A DNA stretch of 64,000 nucleotides, from assembly GCF_002934265.1 (NCBI RefSeq), contig NZ_PTIX01000012.1, positions 124,001 to 188,000 of the forward strand. The letters run 5' to 3'. The notes beneath the pieces are model-generated. The model did no database searches, had not been told where the DNA came from, and saw nothing but the letters and a program-made list of their open reading frames with translations. The position numbers and the translations under genes were made by a program. The DNA is from Actinokineospora auranticolor (GTDB taxonomy: Bacteria > Actinomycetota > Actinomycetes > Mycobacteriales > Pseudonocardiaceae). Below are positions 18,489-27,256 of the stretch, one piece after another. Numbering within the stretch: position 1 is the first letter of the stretch; each line of letters opens with the position of its first letter.

Positions 18489-19607
18489 TCAGCCCGCCAC
18501 TCGGGGGTGGGGGTGCAGGTCGGCCAGGTCGGCGGCGGTCAGGCCCGCGGTCCAGCCGGAGGTGTTGGTGATGGTGGCGCGGCGGGTCCGGATACCTGGG
18601 TAGAGGGTGTCGAAGCGGGTGTCGACGGCTCGGCGGCGGGCGGTGAGGACCGGGACCAGGGCGGTCGTGGCCAGGCGGGTGTGGTCGCCCGCTTCGGTGA
18701 GGCGCTGGTGGACCCGGTGGGCGTAGGCGACCAGGAAGGCGTGGCGGTACGCGCGGCCGGTGTCGGGGGCGTGGGACATCGCGCGGGTGGACTGGACGTG
18801 CAGGGACGTCGCGAGGAGTTCGGTGATCTCGAGGTCGGTTTCGTGGCCGACCAGGCCGACGCAGCCGAGCCGGGGGTAGAACACCGAGCGGCAGCGGTTC
18901 GCCTCGGCGACGGCGTCCACAAGCTGTGCCTTCGGCGCCAGGTACGGGCCGCGCAGCCACAACCGCCGAGCCGCCGCCTCCTGCGGTTCGGCGGCGGTGA
19001 CCACCGCCTGCTCGAACGCGTACCGGGCCATCAGCTCCTGCGCCTTGGCCGAGAGCGCCTCCGCCTCGGCCGCGTACGGTGTGGACTCCGCCTTGGCCAG
19101 CAGGCCGCGGACCCGGGCGAGGACCCGCTGGTCCACCCCCGGTGCCGCGACCTCGGTGGCCGGGTCGAGCGGACCGGGCACCAACCGGGGCAGCTGCGGC
19201 AGGCCCATCAGCGCGCCCAGCAGTTCCACGACCCGCCGCAACGCGGACTCCAGGGGACCCGTCAGCCGGACCGGTCCCGCGCCCGCCAGGGACGCCAGCT
19301 GGCGCCGCCACACGGGGTGCAGGTCGCGGTAACGCGCGCACTCGGCGACCACCGCCGAGCTGGCCAGCGGCACAGCCGACCGGGGCACCGCCGCGACGAC
19401 CTCGGCGGGCTGCCAACCGCGCCGCCACAGCAGCTCCAGCGCCCGGTCCAGCGCGGACGCCGCCGCCGCCGTCGCCACCTCGCCCCCCGCCGCGGCGACC
19501 ACGCGCACTTGGTCGAGCCCGCCGCTGAGCGCGGCCTCGGTCAACCGGGCCGCGAGCACCGCGGGCACGGCTCGCTCTCGACCATATGTTCGCACGGACC
19601 ACATCAT
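18489..19607 (-). CDS. DUF2786 domain-containing protein
   Basis: About 372 aa, cytoplasmic. The middle contains RVLARVRGLLAKAESTPYAAEAEALSAKAQELMARYAFEQA, the DUF2786 core (given here in description only: a helix with LLAKAEST and an AEALSAKAQELM stretch). The rest is Ala/Arg-rich helices. DUF2786 proteins are widespread in actinobacteria and of unknown role. The in-frame ATG at 19637 lies inside a strong inverted repeat (19623-19659), so the ATG at 19607 or 19604 is the likely start. Convergent with the tRNA-Ser gene. Confidence 0.75.
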   Translation of the reverse strand: MMWSVRTYGRERAVPAVLAARLTEAALSGGLDQVRVVAAAGGEVATAAAASALDRALELLWRRGWQPAEVVAAVPRSAVPLASSAVVAECARYRDLHPVWRRQLASLAGAGPVRLTGPLESALRRVVELLGALMGLPQLPRLVPGPLDPATEVAAPGVDQRVLARVRGLLAKAESTPYAAEAEALSAKAQELMARYAFEQAVVTAAEPQEAAARRLWLRGPYLAPKAQLVDAVAEANRCRSVFYPRLGCVGLVGHETDLEITELLATSLHVQSTRAMSHAPDTGRAYRHAFLVAYAHRVHQRLTEAGDHTRLATTALVPVLTARRRAVDTRFDTLYPGIRTRRATITNTSGWTAGLTAADLADLHPHPRVAG

Positions 19608-19622
19608 GCACCCCGGACACGC

Positions 19623-19659
19623 CAAGGCGCCGACCACCCCGGGGGTGGTCGGCGCCTTG
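19623..19659 (-). terminator. Strong bidirectional inverted repeat
   Basis: Near-perfect palindrome, arms 19623-19637+ and 19645-19659, stem at least 15 bp with a CCCGGGG-centred loop. It lies 14 nt after the stop of the 45-aa gene at 19673 and just before the DUF2786 start. It most likely ends transcription of the small gene. Confidence 0.75.
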
Positions 19660-19672
19660 TCCAGGTCGGACG

Positions 19673-19810
19673 CTACTCGTCGTCCTCGGCGGCGTGGTCC
19701 GGCTTGCCGGGGTTCGGGTCACGCGAGAGGTCGATCAGCGGGTGCCGCTCCGCCCCCTCCGGTGCCGCGTGCCTGCCGGTCCCCTCCGGACGCTCGACGC
19801 GTTCGGTCAC
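19673..19810 (-). CDS. Small hydrophilic protein (45 aa)
   Basis: GTG start at 19810 with a strong GGAGG seven bases upstream; this ribosome-binding site is the main reason for the call. The product is 45 aa, charged and Pro/Glu/Arg-rich (TERVERPEGTGRHAAPEGAE ... DHAAEDDE), with no membrane segment. A strong terminator follows. It lies 43 nt after the aminopeptidase P stop on the same strand, so it may be in that operon. Not recognised as a named family. Confidence 0.6.
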   Translation of the reverse strand: MTERVERPEGTGRHAAPEGAERHPLIDLSRDPNPGKPDHAAEDDE

Positions 19811-19853
19811 GACGTTCCCTCCTTCAGCTCCGCTGTCTACAGAGGAACCGAGG

Positions 19854-21269
19854 CTACCCCCGGTGGGCACGAACCCACTCGGAGATGCCGTCGGCAGTGA
19901 TCGGCAACGCATCGGAGATGACCCGGGCACCGGTGTCGGTGACCACCAGGTCGTCCTCGATGCGCACCCCGATGCCGCGCAGCTCCGGCGGCACCGTCAG
20001 GTCGTTCGGGTGGAAGTACAGGCCGGGTTCCACGGTCAGCGCCATGCCCGCTTCCAGGGTGCCCTCGTGGTAGGCCGACGCGCGGGCCCGGGCGCAGTCG
20101 TGCACGTCCATGCCGAGGAAGTGGCCGACGCCGCAGACGATGTAGCGGCGGTGGTGCTGGCCGTTGACCTCAAGGGACTTGTCGACCGAGCCGGGCAGCA
20201 GGCCCCAGTCGTGCAGGCCCTCGGCGAGGACCCGCATGGCGGCGTTGTGGAAGGCGCTGTACTCCGCGCCCGGCTTCACCTCGGCCATGGCGGCGAGGTG
20301 CGCGTCGTGGACCAGGTCGTACACCTGGCGCTGGGCGGCGGAGAACTCGCCGGAGACCGGGAACGTCCGGGTCACGTCGGCGGTGTAGAGGGTGGTGACC
20401 TCGACACCGGCGTCGAGCAGCAGCACGCCGTCCTCGGGCACGGTGCCGTCGCAGCGGGTCCAGTGCAGCACCGGGGCGTGTTCGCCCGCGGCGACGATCG
20501 AGGCGTAGCCGGGGCCGTTGCCCGCGGTCCGCGCGCGCCGGTCGAAGGTGCCCTGCAACCAGCGCTCACCGCCGCCGCGCACGGCCTCGCCCAGCTCGCG
20601 GGCCACATCGGCGAAACCGAGCACGGTCGCGTCGACAGCGGCCTGGAGCTGGCCGATCTCCCAGTCGTCCTTGATCCGGCGCAGCTCGGCCAGGGTCGTG
20701 CGCAGCTCCGGGCTGTGCGCGCCGACCAGGGCGTCCAGCAGCGGGTCGGCGCCCTTGGCGACGTGCACCTCGGGCAGCTGACCGCGCAGCGCGCGGGGCA
20801 GGTCCTCCAGCGGCCGGACGTCGACGCCGAGCGCCGCGGACCACTCGGCCAGGCCGGGCACGGCGCCGTTCCACAGCTCGCCGTCGCGGGCGTTGGCGAA
20901 GAAGTCGGCCTCGCTCGGGCCCGCGGGCTCGCGCAGGTGCAGCACCGCGTCGTGGCCGCCGCCGGAGGGGGTCATTACGAGCACGGCGCCCTCGGCGTAG
21001 CAGCCGGTCAGCCAGGCGAAGTCGCTGTCGGCGCGGAAGACGTAGTCGGTGTCGTTGGACCGGGTCGGCGCCAGCCCGGCGGCCAAGGCGATCCGTTTGC
21101 CGGGGAAGGCCGCGGAGAGCCGGTCGCGGTGCGCCTCGGCGGCTTCGGCCGCACCCGCGACGCCGCGCACCCGGCGGTCGGCCGGGCCCCAGTCGTCGCG
21201 CACGAACTCGCGGAACCCCTCGGCTTCCACCAACCTCGACGGATCGCGTCGAGCCGGACGGTCGCTCAT
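19854..21269 (-). CDS. pepP: Xaa-Pro aminopeptidase (aminopeptidase P, M24B)
   Basis: 471 aa, removes N-terminal residues preceding proline. The N-terminal AMP_N domain contains YVFRADSDFAWLTGCYAEGAVLV. The C-terminal pita-bread domain has the metal ligands: Asp in LLLDAGVE, Asp in YTADVTRTFPV, His in CGVGHFLGMDVHD, Glu in LTVEPGLYF and Glu in GIGVRIEDDLVV. Start ATG 21269 with AAGGTGTCCTG-type upstream sequence. Cytoplasmic, no signal. A well-conserved housekeeping gene. Confidence 0.95.
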   Translation of the reverse strand: MSDRPARRDPSRLVEAEGFREFVRDDWGPADRRVRGVAGAAEAAEAHRDRLSAAFPGKRIALAAGLAPTRSNDTDYVFRADSDFAWLTGCYAEGAVLVMTPSGGGHDAVLHLREPAGPSEADFFANARDGELWNGAVPGLAEWSAALGVDVRPLEDLPRALRGQLPEVHVAKGADPLLDALVGAHSPELRTTLAELRRIKDDWEIGQLQAAVDATVLGFADVARELGEAVRGGGERWLQGTFDRRARTAGNGPGYASIVAAGEHAPVLHWTRCDGTVPEDGVLLLDAGVEVTTLYTADVTRTFPVSGEFSAAQRQVYDLVHDAHLAAMAEVKPGAEYSAFHNAAMRVLAEGLHDWGLLPGSVDKSLEVNGQHHRRYIVCGVGHFLGMDVHDCARARASAYHEGTLEAGMALTVEPGLYFHPNDLTVPPELRGIGVRIEDDLVVTDTGARVISDALPITADGISEWVRAHRG

Positions 21270-21366
21270 CAGGACACCTTCCTTCTTCCTCGTCTCCCTC
21301 GCGGCGGCACAGCACCACCCAGCCGAGGGTATAGAAGCAGGCCACCGGCGCAGCCCGGAGAAGCGG

Positions 21367-21399
21367 AGAGCGCCGGCTCCCCCTGGGAACCGGCGCTCT
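21367..21399 (-). terminator. Terminator of tRNA-Ser(CGA)
   Basis: 10-bp inverted repeat, arms 21367-21376 and 21390-21399 (AGAGCGCCGG / CCGGCGCTCT), 19 nt beyond the 3' end of the minus-strand tRNA gene. Confidence 0.65.
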
Positions 21400-21417
21400 G
21401 CGTACTGCGAAGTTTGG

Positions 21418-21502
21418 CGGTGGCGGTGGGATTTGAACCCACGGAGGCTTTCACCTCACACGCTTTCGAGGCGTGCTCCTTCGGCCGCTCGGACACGCCA
21501 CC
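21418..21502 (-). tRNA. tRNA-Ser (anticodon CGA)
   Basis: 85 nt on the minus strand, class II with long variable arm. Acceptor GGTGGCG/CGCCACC, anticodon loop CTCGAAA, T-loop GGTTCAAATCC. CCA not encoded. Confidence 0.95.
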
Positions 21503-21561
21503 GCAGAAGAGATTACAGATCTCCACCGCCCAGGCCCAACCCGACCCCCTGGAGCGGGGAA

Positions 21562-21592
21562 AGCCCGCCTCCCGGGGGATAGGAGGCGGGCT
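21562..21592 (-). terminator. Terminator of the CsbD-like gene
   Basis: 11-bp perfect arms 21562-21572 and 21582-21592, 9-nt loop, 29 nt past the stop at 21621. Confidence 0.75.
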
Positions 21593-21620
21593 CTCTGCGG
21601 CAAGGAGACCGCGGCGCCGT

Positions 21621-21833
21621 TCAGTGCCGGTTACGCAGGTGATCCTTGGCGTCGTGCACGGCCCCGGCTGCCTTGTCCCGCAGGTCGTGGCCTGTTTCCT
21701 TGGCCTCGCCGCTGACCTGGTCCGCCTTGCCGGAGTTCTCCAGGTCGCGGTTGCCGGTGGCCTGGCCGAGCTTCTCCTTGGCCTCGCCGACCACCTGCTC
21801 GGCCTTGTCCTTGACCTTGTCGAACACGCCCAT
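21621..21833 (-). CDS. CsbD family stress protein
   Basis: 70 aa. It starts MGVFDKVKDKAEQVVGEAKEKLGQATGN, the CsbD signature (described up to VVGEAKEKLG), and the motif is partly repeated (KADQVSGEAKETGHDLRDKA). Members are small, highly charged, LEA-like and often induced by general stress. Start ATG 21833 preceded by AAGGAGGACCGGCT, a strong ribosome-binding site. Its own terminator follows. Single-gene unit. Confidence 0.9.
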   Translation of the reverse strand: MGVFDKVKDKAEQVVGEAKEKLGQATGNRDLENSGKADQVSGEAKETGHDLRDKAAGAVHDAKDHLRNRH

Positions 21834-21911
21834 AGCCGGTCCTCCTTCGTTCGCTCTCGCCCCCATGGGGTGTCCAGCCGGGCCGAACAACCCACTCGTT
21901 TGTGACTCAAG

Positions 21912-22391
21912 TCACAAATTGCGTCGAGCGGCGAAGAACCCCTCCAGCAGGGCGGCGCACTCGGCCTCCAGCACGCCGCCGATGACCTCGGGGCGGTGGG
22001 TGAGCCTGCGGTCGCGGACCACGTCCCACAACGACCCCACCGCACCTGTCTTGGGCTCCCAGGCACCGAAGACCACACGGTCCACTCGGGCCAAGACGAG
22101 CGCTCCGGCGCACATGGTGCACGGTTCGACCGTCACCGCCAGGGTGCAGCCGGTCAGGCGCCAGCCGTCGTTGTGTCGTTTGGCGGCTTCCCGCAGCGCG
22201 AGGACTTCCGCGTGCGCGGTGGGGTCGGCGAGGGCTTCCCGCGCGTTGCACGCCGAAGCGAGCTCCGTCCCGTCGGGACCGAAGACGACGGCGCCGATGG
22301 GGACGTCACCGGTGGCCTCGGCGCGGCGGGCGGCGGTGATGGCCGCGCGCACGAGCCCGTCGAGGTCCACCGGTGGCCCGCTCGGGCTCAC
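21912..22391 (-). CDS. tadA: tRNA-specific adenosine-34 deaminase
   Basis: 159 aa; converts A34 to inosine in tRNA-Arg(ACG), a tRNA encoded in this same window at 43621-43693. Zinc/deaminase motifs: HAEVLAL (His-Ala-Glu) and PCTMCAGALVLARV (PCxxC). Length is normal. The start overlaps the stop of the upstream tRNA-deaminase-associated gene by 4 nt (ATGA). The order matches Rv3753c-Rv3752c of M. tuberculosis. Confidence 0.95.
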   Translation of the reverse strand: MSPSGPPVDLDGLVRAAITAARRAEATGDVPIGAVVFGPDGTELASACNAREALADPTAHAEVLALREAAKRHNDGWRLTGCTLAVTVEPCTMCAGALVLARVDRVVFGAWEPKTGAVGSLWDVVRDRRLTHRPEVIGGVLEAECAALLEGFFAARRNL

Positions 22392-22873
22392 TGGAGGATC
22401 GTGTCCAGGTGCTTGGTGAACTCGGAGGCGAAGCCGAGCCGCTGGGCGATCATCTGCAGCTGCTCGTCCGGGTACAGGTCGATCTCGTCGATGATCACCT
22501 GCAGCTCCGGCGCGGGCAGCCCCAGGTCGGCCAGGATGTCCAGGGACCCCTCCGGCCAGACCTCCTCGTCGTCCTCCGGCGGGTCGACCCGCAGGACGTC
22601 GAGCGCGTCGGCGGCGATGTCGTAGTCCAGCGCGGCCGCGGCGTCCGAGAGCAGCAGCGACACCCCGCCCGGACTCGGTCGCAGCAGCAGGAAGAACTCG
22701 TCATCGATGGCCAACAACCCGAACACGGCACCCGTGGTGCGTGTCTTGCGCAGCTCGGTGATCGCCGCGTCGAGTTCGCGCAGGGCGGTGGCGTCCATCG
22801 GATCGCACCGCCATTTGCCGTCCTCGCGGACGACCGCAACCCCGAAGCCCGGTACCGGCTCCTCTCCCGACAT
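22388..22873 (-). CDS. tRNA adenosine deaminase-associated protein
   Basis: 161 aa, acidic, no membrane segment. It contains GFGVAVVREDGKWRCDPMD, an ELRKTRTTGAVFGLLAIDDEFF block and DPPEDDEEVWPEGSLDILAD. It belongs to the conserved actinobacterial family that always precedes tadA (orthologue of Rv3753c). The biochemical role is not established. ATG 22873 is the start; the extension to 22978 crosses the promoter of the divergent M20 gene. Confidence 0.85.
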   Translation of the reverse strand: MSGEEPVPGFGVAVVREDGKWRCDPMDATALRELDAAITELRKTRTTGAVFGLLAIDDEFFLLLRPSPGGVSLLLSDAAAALDYDIAADALDVLRVDPPEDDEEVWPEGSLDILADLGLPAPELQVIIDEIDLYPDEQLQMIAQRLGFASEFTKHLDTILQ

Positions 22874-22950
22874 GCACACACCGTATTCCGCGCGGAGGTC
22901 ACCCGGAAGAAGCAGTCCCCCATACCGACGCGCGATGACACTATCGAGAA

Positions 22951-24186
22951 ATGACGACCCAGGCCGTATCCACCTCACCGCGGGCGGGCGATCCCCGTTT
23001 CGGCGGGCTGTTCGACGCCGCGCACGCGCTGCAGCCCAAGACCGTCGCCCTGCGCAGGCAGCTGCACACCCACCCTGAGCTGGGGCTTGACCTCCCCCGC
23101 ACGCAAGCTGCCGTAGTGGCGGCTTTGCAGGGGACAGGGCTGCGGCTGCACACCGGCAAGAACGTCAGCTCGGTCGTTGGGGTGCTGGAGGGTGAACGGC
23201 CCGGTCCGACCGTCCTGCTGCGGGGAGACATGGACGCGCTCCCACTGCAAGAGGACACCGGTTTGGCCTATGCGTCGGAAGTCGACGGGGCGATGCACTC
23301 GTGCGGCCACGACACGCACGTGGCCATGCTCGCCTCCGCCGCGCGGCTGCTGTCCGAGCGGCGAGCGGACCTGGCCGGTCAGGTCGTGTTCATGTTCCAG
23401 CCCGGCGAAGAGGGTTTCTACGGCGCCCGGTACATGATCGAGGAGGGCGTGCTGGAGGCCGCTGGTCGACCGGTGGAGCGGGCGTTGGCGCTGCACATCA
23501 CGTCGAAGGAGACCTCCGGGATGCTGCGCTGCCGACCGGGGCCGATGATGGCCAGCGCCAACTCGTTCACGGTGATCGTCACCGGCAAGGGCGGGCACGC
23601 GTCGAACCCGTCCGACGCGATCGACCCGGTGCCCGCGGCGGCGGCCATGGTCGGGGCGCTGCAGACGCTGGTGACTCGGCGGATCAGCGTGTTCGAGCCG
23701 ACCGTGGTGACCATCGCCAAGATCGCCGCGGGGACCACGTCGAACATCATCCCGGAGACCGCGGAGCTGCAGGGCACGCTGCGGACGCTGTCGGAGGCGG
23801 CGCGGGCGACGATGCTCGCGGAGATCCCCAAGGTGTGCACGCAGATCGGCGCCGCCCACGGTTGCACCGTCGAGTTCACCGTGGACGCCGGGTATCCCGT
23901 GACCATCAACGACGACGCGGTGGCCGCACAGCTGCAAGAGATCGCTGCGGCGGCTGTTGGCCCCAACCACGTCGGTCTTATGCCGAACCCGCTCATGGGC
24001 GCCGAGGACTTCTCTTACGTCCTGCAACGCGTCCCGGGCGCGATGGCGTTCCTCGGCGCGTGCCCCCCGGGTGTCGATCCGGCGGAGGCCGCGCCGAACC
24101 ACTCGAACCGGGTGCACTTCGACGAGGCGGCGCTGCCGTACGGGGTGGCCACCTACGCGGCCTTCGCGCTGGACGCGCTGCGCTGA
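22951..24186 (+). CDS. M20 family amidohydrolase (IAA-amino-acid/hippurate hydrolase type)
   Basis: 411 aa. Two-metal hydrolase acting on N-acyl amino acids. The metal site is visible as RGDMDALPL, HSCGHDTHVAMLASAARLL and QPGEEGFYGARYMIEEG, with the dimerisation insert VIVTGKGGHAS and the C-terminal NPLMGAEDFSYVL. ATG at 22951, divergent from the tadA-associated gene. Substrate cannot be decided from sequence. Confidence 0.92.
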   Translation: MTTQAVSTSPRAGDPRFGGLFDAAHALQPKTVALRRQLHTHPELGLDLPRTQAAVVAALQGTGLRLHTGKNVSSVVGVLEGERPGPTVLLRGDMDALPLQEDTGLAYASEVDGAMHSCGHDTHVAMLASAARLLSERRADLAGQVVFMFQPGEEGFYGARYMIEEGVLEAAGRPVERALALHITSKETSGMLRCRPGPMMASANSFTVIVTGKGGHASNPSDAIDPVPAAAAMVGALQTLVTRRISVFEPTVVTIAKIAAGTTSNIIPETAELQGTLRTLSEAARATMLAEIPKVCTQIGAAHGCTVEFTVDAGYPVTINDDAVAAQLQEIAAAAVGPNHVGLMPNPLMGAEDFSYVLQRVPGAMAFLGACPPGVDPAEAAPNHSNRVHFDEAALPYGVATYAAFALDALR

Positions 24187-24217
24187 TCGGGTGATCGATA
24201 GGGCACTATCTTTGCCC

Positions 24218-25195
24218 ATGCGATCGGTGTGCGTTGTCGGCCTCGGGCTCATCGGCGGTTCGGTCCTGCGGGCGGCCTCGGCCGCCGGTCGGGCGGTGTG
24301 GGGCACGGCGGGCTCGGCGGAGGACGTCCAAGGCGCGATCGGCGAGGAGTTCACCGTCACCGACGTGGACTCCGCGCTGCGCCGGGCCGCCGAGGAGGAC
24401 GCGCTGGTGGTGGTCGCGGTGCCGCTGCCCAACGTCGACGCGGTGCTGCGCAAGGTCGGCGACCTGGCGCCGAACTGCCTGCTCACGGACGTGGTGAGCG
24501 TCAAGGGGCCGGTCGCTGCCGCGGTCGCCCGGTACGCGCCGGACACCCGGTTCGCGGGCGGCCACCCGATGGCGGGCAAGTCCGCGTCCGGCTGGTCGGC
24601 GAGTTTGGCGGCCCTGTTCAGCGGCGCGGCCTGGGTCGTCACCGCCGACGAGGAAACCACCCTCGAGGCCTGGCGCGAGGCCGCGCAACTGGCCCTGGAC
24701 TGCGGCGCGGGCGTGGTCCCCACGACGACCACCGAGCACGACGCGGCGGTCGCCCGGATCTCGCACCTGCCGCACGTCATGGCCGCTGTCCTGGCCGCCT
24801 GCGGCGCCGACGGCGGTCCCCTGGCCATGGCCCTGGGCGCGGGTTCGTTCGCCGACGGCACCCGGGTCGCGAGCAGCAGGCCGGAGCTGGTGCTGGCCAT
24901 GTGCGAGGGCAACCGCGACGCGCTCCTGGGCGCCGTGGACGACGCACTCGGCAGGCTCGGCGCCGCCCGCGGCGCCCTGGCCTCCACCGGCGCCCTCGGC
25001 GCCACCATCCGGTCCGGCCACGCGGGCCGCGAGGTCTTCGAGGGCCAGCGCGACGCGGCCAAGGCCCAGGCGATGGTCGACCTGGCGGGCCAGGACCCCC
25101 TGGCCGAACTCCGGCTGATCGGCGCCCAAGGCGGCCGCGTCACCGGCTTCGACGGCGACCTGGCCATCGCCGCCCTGCCGGTACTCGCCGACTGA
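24218..25195 (+). CDS. tyrA: Prephenate dehydrogenase
   Basis: 325 aa; oxidative decarboxylation of prephenate to 4-hydroxyphenylpyruvate for tyrosine synthesis. N-terminal Rossmann motif VVGLGLIGGSV, then DVVSVKGPV, FAGGHPMAGK (substrate His-Pro) and ATTEHDAAVARISHLPHV-like helix (TTTEHDAAVARISHLPHVM). ATG at 24218 directly begins the Rossmann strand. Divergent position next to tadA matches Rv3754 of M. tuberculosis. No ACT domain is seen. Confidence 0.93.
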   Translation: MRSVCVVGLGLIGGSVLRAASAAGRAVWGTAGSAEDVQGAIGEEFTVTDVDSALRRAAEEDALVVVAVPLPNVDAVLRKVGDLAPNCLLTDVVSVKGPVAAAVARYAPDTRFAGGHPMAGKSASGWSASLAALFSGAAWVVTADEETTLEAWREAAQLALDCGAGVVPTTTTEHDAAVARISHLPHVMAAVLAACGADGGPLAMALGAGSFADGTRVASSRPELVLAMCEGNRDALLGAVDDALGRLGAARGALASTGALGATIRSGHAGREVFEGQRDAAKAQAMVDLAGQDPLAELRLIGAQGGRVTGFDGDLAIAALPVLAD

Positions 25196-25255
25196 CAGGT
25201 ATCGGGTAGCTAACGAAGCGGTGACCGGCGTCACCGCGCGCCCTACGTTTGGCGG

Positions 25256-27256
25256 GTGGATCTCCCAGCGCCGTTACCACCGCCGCCGCCCAACCGGGTG
25301 CGGCGGTTGGCGGGTATCGCCGGGGGTCTGGTGCTGCTCGGGGCCGCGATCGTGGTGCTGCGGACCCCGCCCGAGGCCGGTGAGGAAGGGCCCGCGCCGC
25401 CGCCGCCCGCGCAGACCGTGGTGCGGCAGTACGCGGCCGATGGCGTGGTGGTCCCGCAGCCGGGCTCGCGCCCCGACCCGCCCGCCAAGGTGGTGGCCGT
25501 AGTGGGGTTGCGGCGGCTACAGCTGTGGTGGGGCCCGAACGTAGCCAGTGTGCCGGAGCCCAAGGGCGCGGCGGGCTACGAGGTGACCTGGGGCCGCATG
25601 GGTACGGCCGAGTACACCCGGCTCGTGGCGGAACCGTCCGTCCAACTCGACGCACTCGACAACAACACGCCCTACGACGTCGAGATCCGCACCATCGACT
25701 CTTACGGCCAGCGGTCGCAGCCCGCCAAGACGTCCGCGACACCGCAAGACCCCGCAGACAACCCGCCTTGGTCGTTCAACGACCGGTTCATGACGCGGGT
25801 GGTTCCGGACCCGCTGAACTGGCGGTTCGCGAGCACCGACGACTGCGGGCGGGCGACCCGGGGCGACGGCGACGACGGCAGCAGGCTGGTGATCAGCGCC
25901 CAGTGCGGCATCGAGCCGGTCGCGTTGCGGGCCAGGCCGCCGCTGCGGCTGCGGGACGCGCCGGTGAACGGCGAGCTGGGCCGGTTCGTCGTGGAGACCG
26001 ACCACCCCGGTCAGCGCGGTGAGCTGCTGCTCGACCTGGTGCCCGGTCCCGCCGACCTGATCGCGGGCTCGCCCAACGGCGCCCCGCCGCGTGGACCGGC
26101 CGGTCTGGCGGTGGAGGACGCGTCGCTGCCGCCGGGCGCCATCCGGGTGCGGGTGGCCGGTAGCGAGGCGACCACCGAGGTGCAGGTCGTAGTGGCTCCG
26201 GGCACGCCCCGGCTCGGCAAGGCGGTCTCGACCTCCCCCGCTCCCCGGGCGGAGCTGGGGATGGCCGTGCGGTGGGAGGTCGTGCTGCGCACCGATGGCG
26301 TGCAGGTGCTGCGCAACGGGGTTGTAGTAGGTGGCGGTGACGTCGTACCCGCGTGGCGGGAGGCCACCGCGCTGGTTGGGTTCATCGGCGGCACCGGCGG
26401 TCTCTACGCGGGGGTGAGCCTTGTCGGCTTCATCGGTGCGCCTACAGCCGCTCCGGTGTTGGTGGTGCCACCGTCGATCGATAGCGGTCGTGTGGTGGTG
26501 GCGCCGGATTCGCTGTTGACGACGTTCGGCCCCGGGGAGCGCGTACCGGGCACGCGCGGCGGTCAGATCCGCCTGACGCTCGTCCCGCAGAACGGCCCGG
26601 ACGAGCCCGCCACCGACACGTTCAGCGTCGAGGTGGGCGGATCCCTCTTCCCGGCCCGGCCCGCGGTGGCCGGGCAACCGATGGTGCGCAACGTGCGGTA
26701 CCCGATCGTCGCCGATGTGCCGCCGGAAGCGCTCGTCTACGGCCCCGACGGCAAGACCCTCGTCATCCGCGTGCGCGGCCCCCAATACCGGCAACGCGCG
26801 GCGACAAGGGTGATCAGCGCGTCGGTCGAGTTGATCGCGCTGGAAGGCGCCGTCTCACCCGCGGCGGGCAGCGGCACCGACGTCCCCCTGCCGCGCGGGG
26901 CGTCGAGCCTGCCCCGCCCCGGAGCGGTGCTGCTCGACGCGGCGGGCAACCCCGTGCCGGAGGACGCGGTACTGCCCAGCGGCCGGACCGTCGTCGAGGT
27001 CTTCACCGACGGCCGCGCCGGTCAGCTGCGCACCGGGCGCCTGGCGAGCACGGCGGGCGTGGAGGTGTCGCTGGACGGGCGGCGGGTCGCGGGCATACCG
27101 ACGGTCGTGGACGGCCCCGGGCTCGGCGGGCGCTGGCGGCTGGCGCTGACCACGGCCGACCTGCCGCCGGGCAGGCACAGCGTCGAGGTGAAGGTGCTCG
27201 GCACCGACCCGACCACGCCGTTCGCGGTCGCGTCCGTGCCGTTCCGGATCGCCTAG
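25256..27256 (+). CDS. Membrane-anchored protein with fibronectin type III domain
   Basis: 666 aa. Short Pro-rich cytoplasmic tail, a membrane helix at ~18-38 (LAGIAGGLVLLGAAIVVL), then an extracytoplasmic region. Residues ~80-165 look like an FN3 domain (GYEVTWGRMGTAEYTRL, LDALDNNTPYDVEIRTIDSYG). The next ~230 residues are beta-rich with WSFNDRF and FIGGTGGLYAGVSLVGFIGA, suggesting a lectin/LamG-like fold. The C-terminal region has Ig-like strands. No catalytic motif. Probably a wall-facing binding protein. GTG start 25256. It overlaps the convergent gene by 4 nt. Confidence 0.6.
   Translation: MDLPAPLPPPPPNRVRRLAGIAGGLVLLGAAIVVLRTPPEAGEEGPAPPPPAQTVVRQYAADGVVVPQPGSRPDPPAKVVAVVGLRRLQLWWGPNVASVPEPKGAAGYEVTWGRMGTAEYTRLVAEPSVQLDALDNNTPYDVEIRTIDSYGQRSQPAKTSATPQDPADNPPWSFNDRFMTRVVPDPLNWRFASTDDCGRATRGDGDDGSRLVISAQCGIEPVALRARPPLRLRDAPVNGELGRFVVETDHPGQRGELLLDLVPGPADLIAGSPNGAPPRGPAGLAVEDASLPPGAIRVRVAGSEATTEVQVVVAPGTPRLGKAVSTSPAPRAELGMAVRWEVVLRTDGVQVLRNGVVVGGGDVVPAWREATALVGFIGGTGGLYAGVSLVGFIGAPTAAPVLVVPPSIDSGRVVVAPDSLLTTFGPGERVPGTRGGQIRLTLVPQNGPDEPATDTFSVEVGGSLFPARPAVAGQPMVRNVRYPIVADVPPEALVYGPDGKTLVIRVRGPQYRQRAATRVISASVELIALEGAVSPAAGSGTDVPLPRGASSLPRPGAVLLDAAGNPVPEDAVLPSGRTVVEVFTDGRAGQLRTGRLASTAGVEVSLDGRRVAGIPTVVDGPGLGGRWRLALTTADLPPGRHSVEVKVLGTDPTTPFAVASVPFRIA

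Noticed and set aside
18378-21905. 1175-codon open frame on the plus strand
   Set aside because: It runs antisense to DUF2786, pepP and CsbD genes and through tRNA-Ser; a shadow of third-position GC bias.
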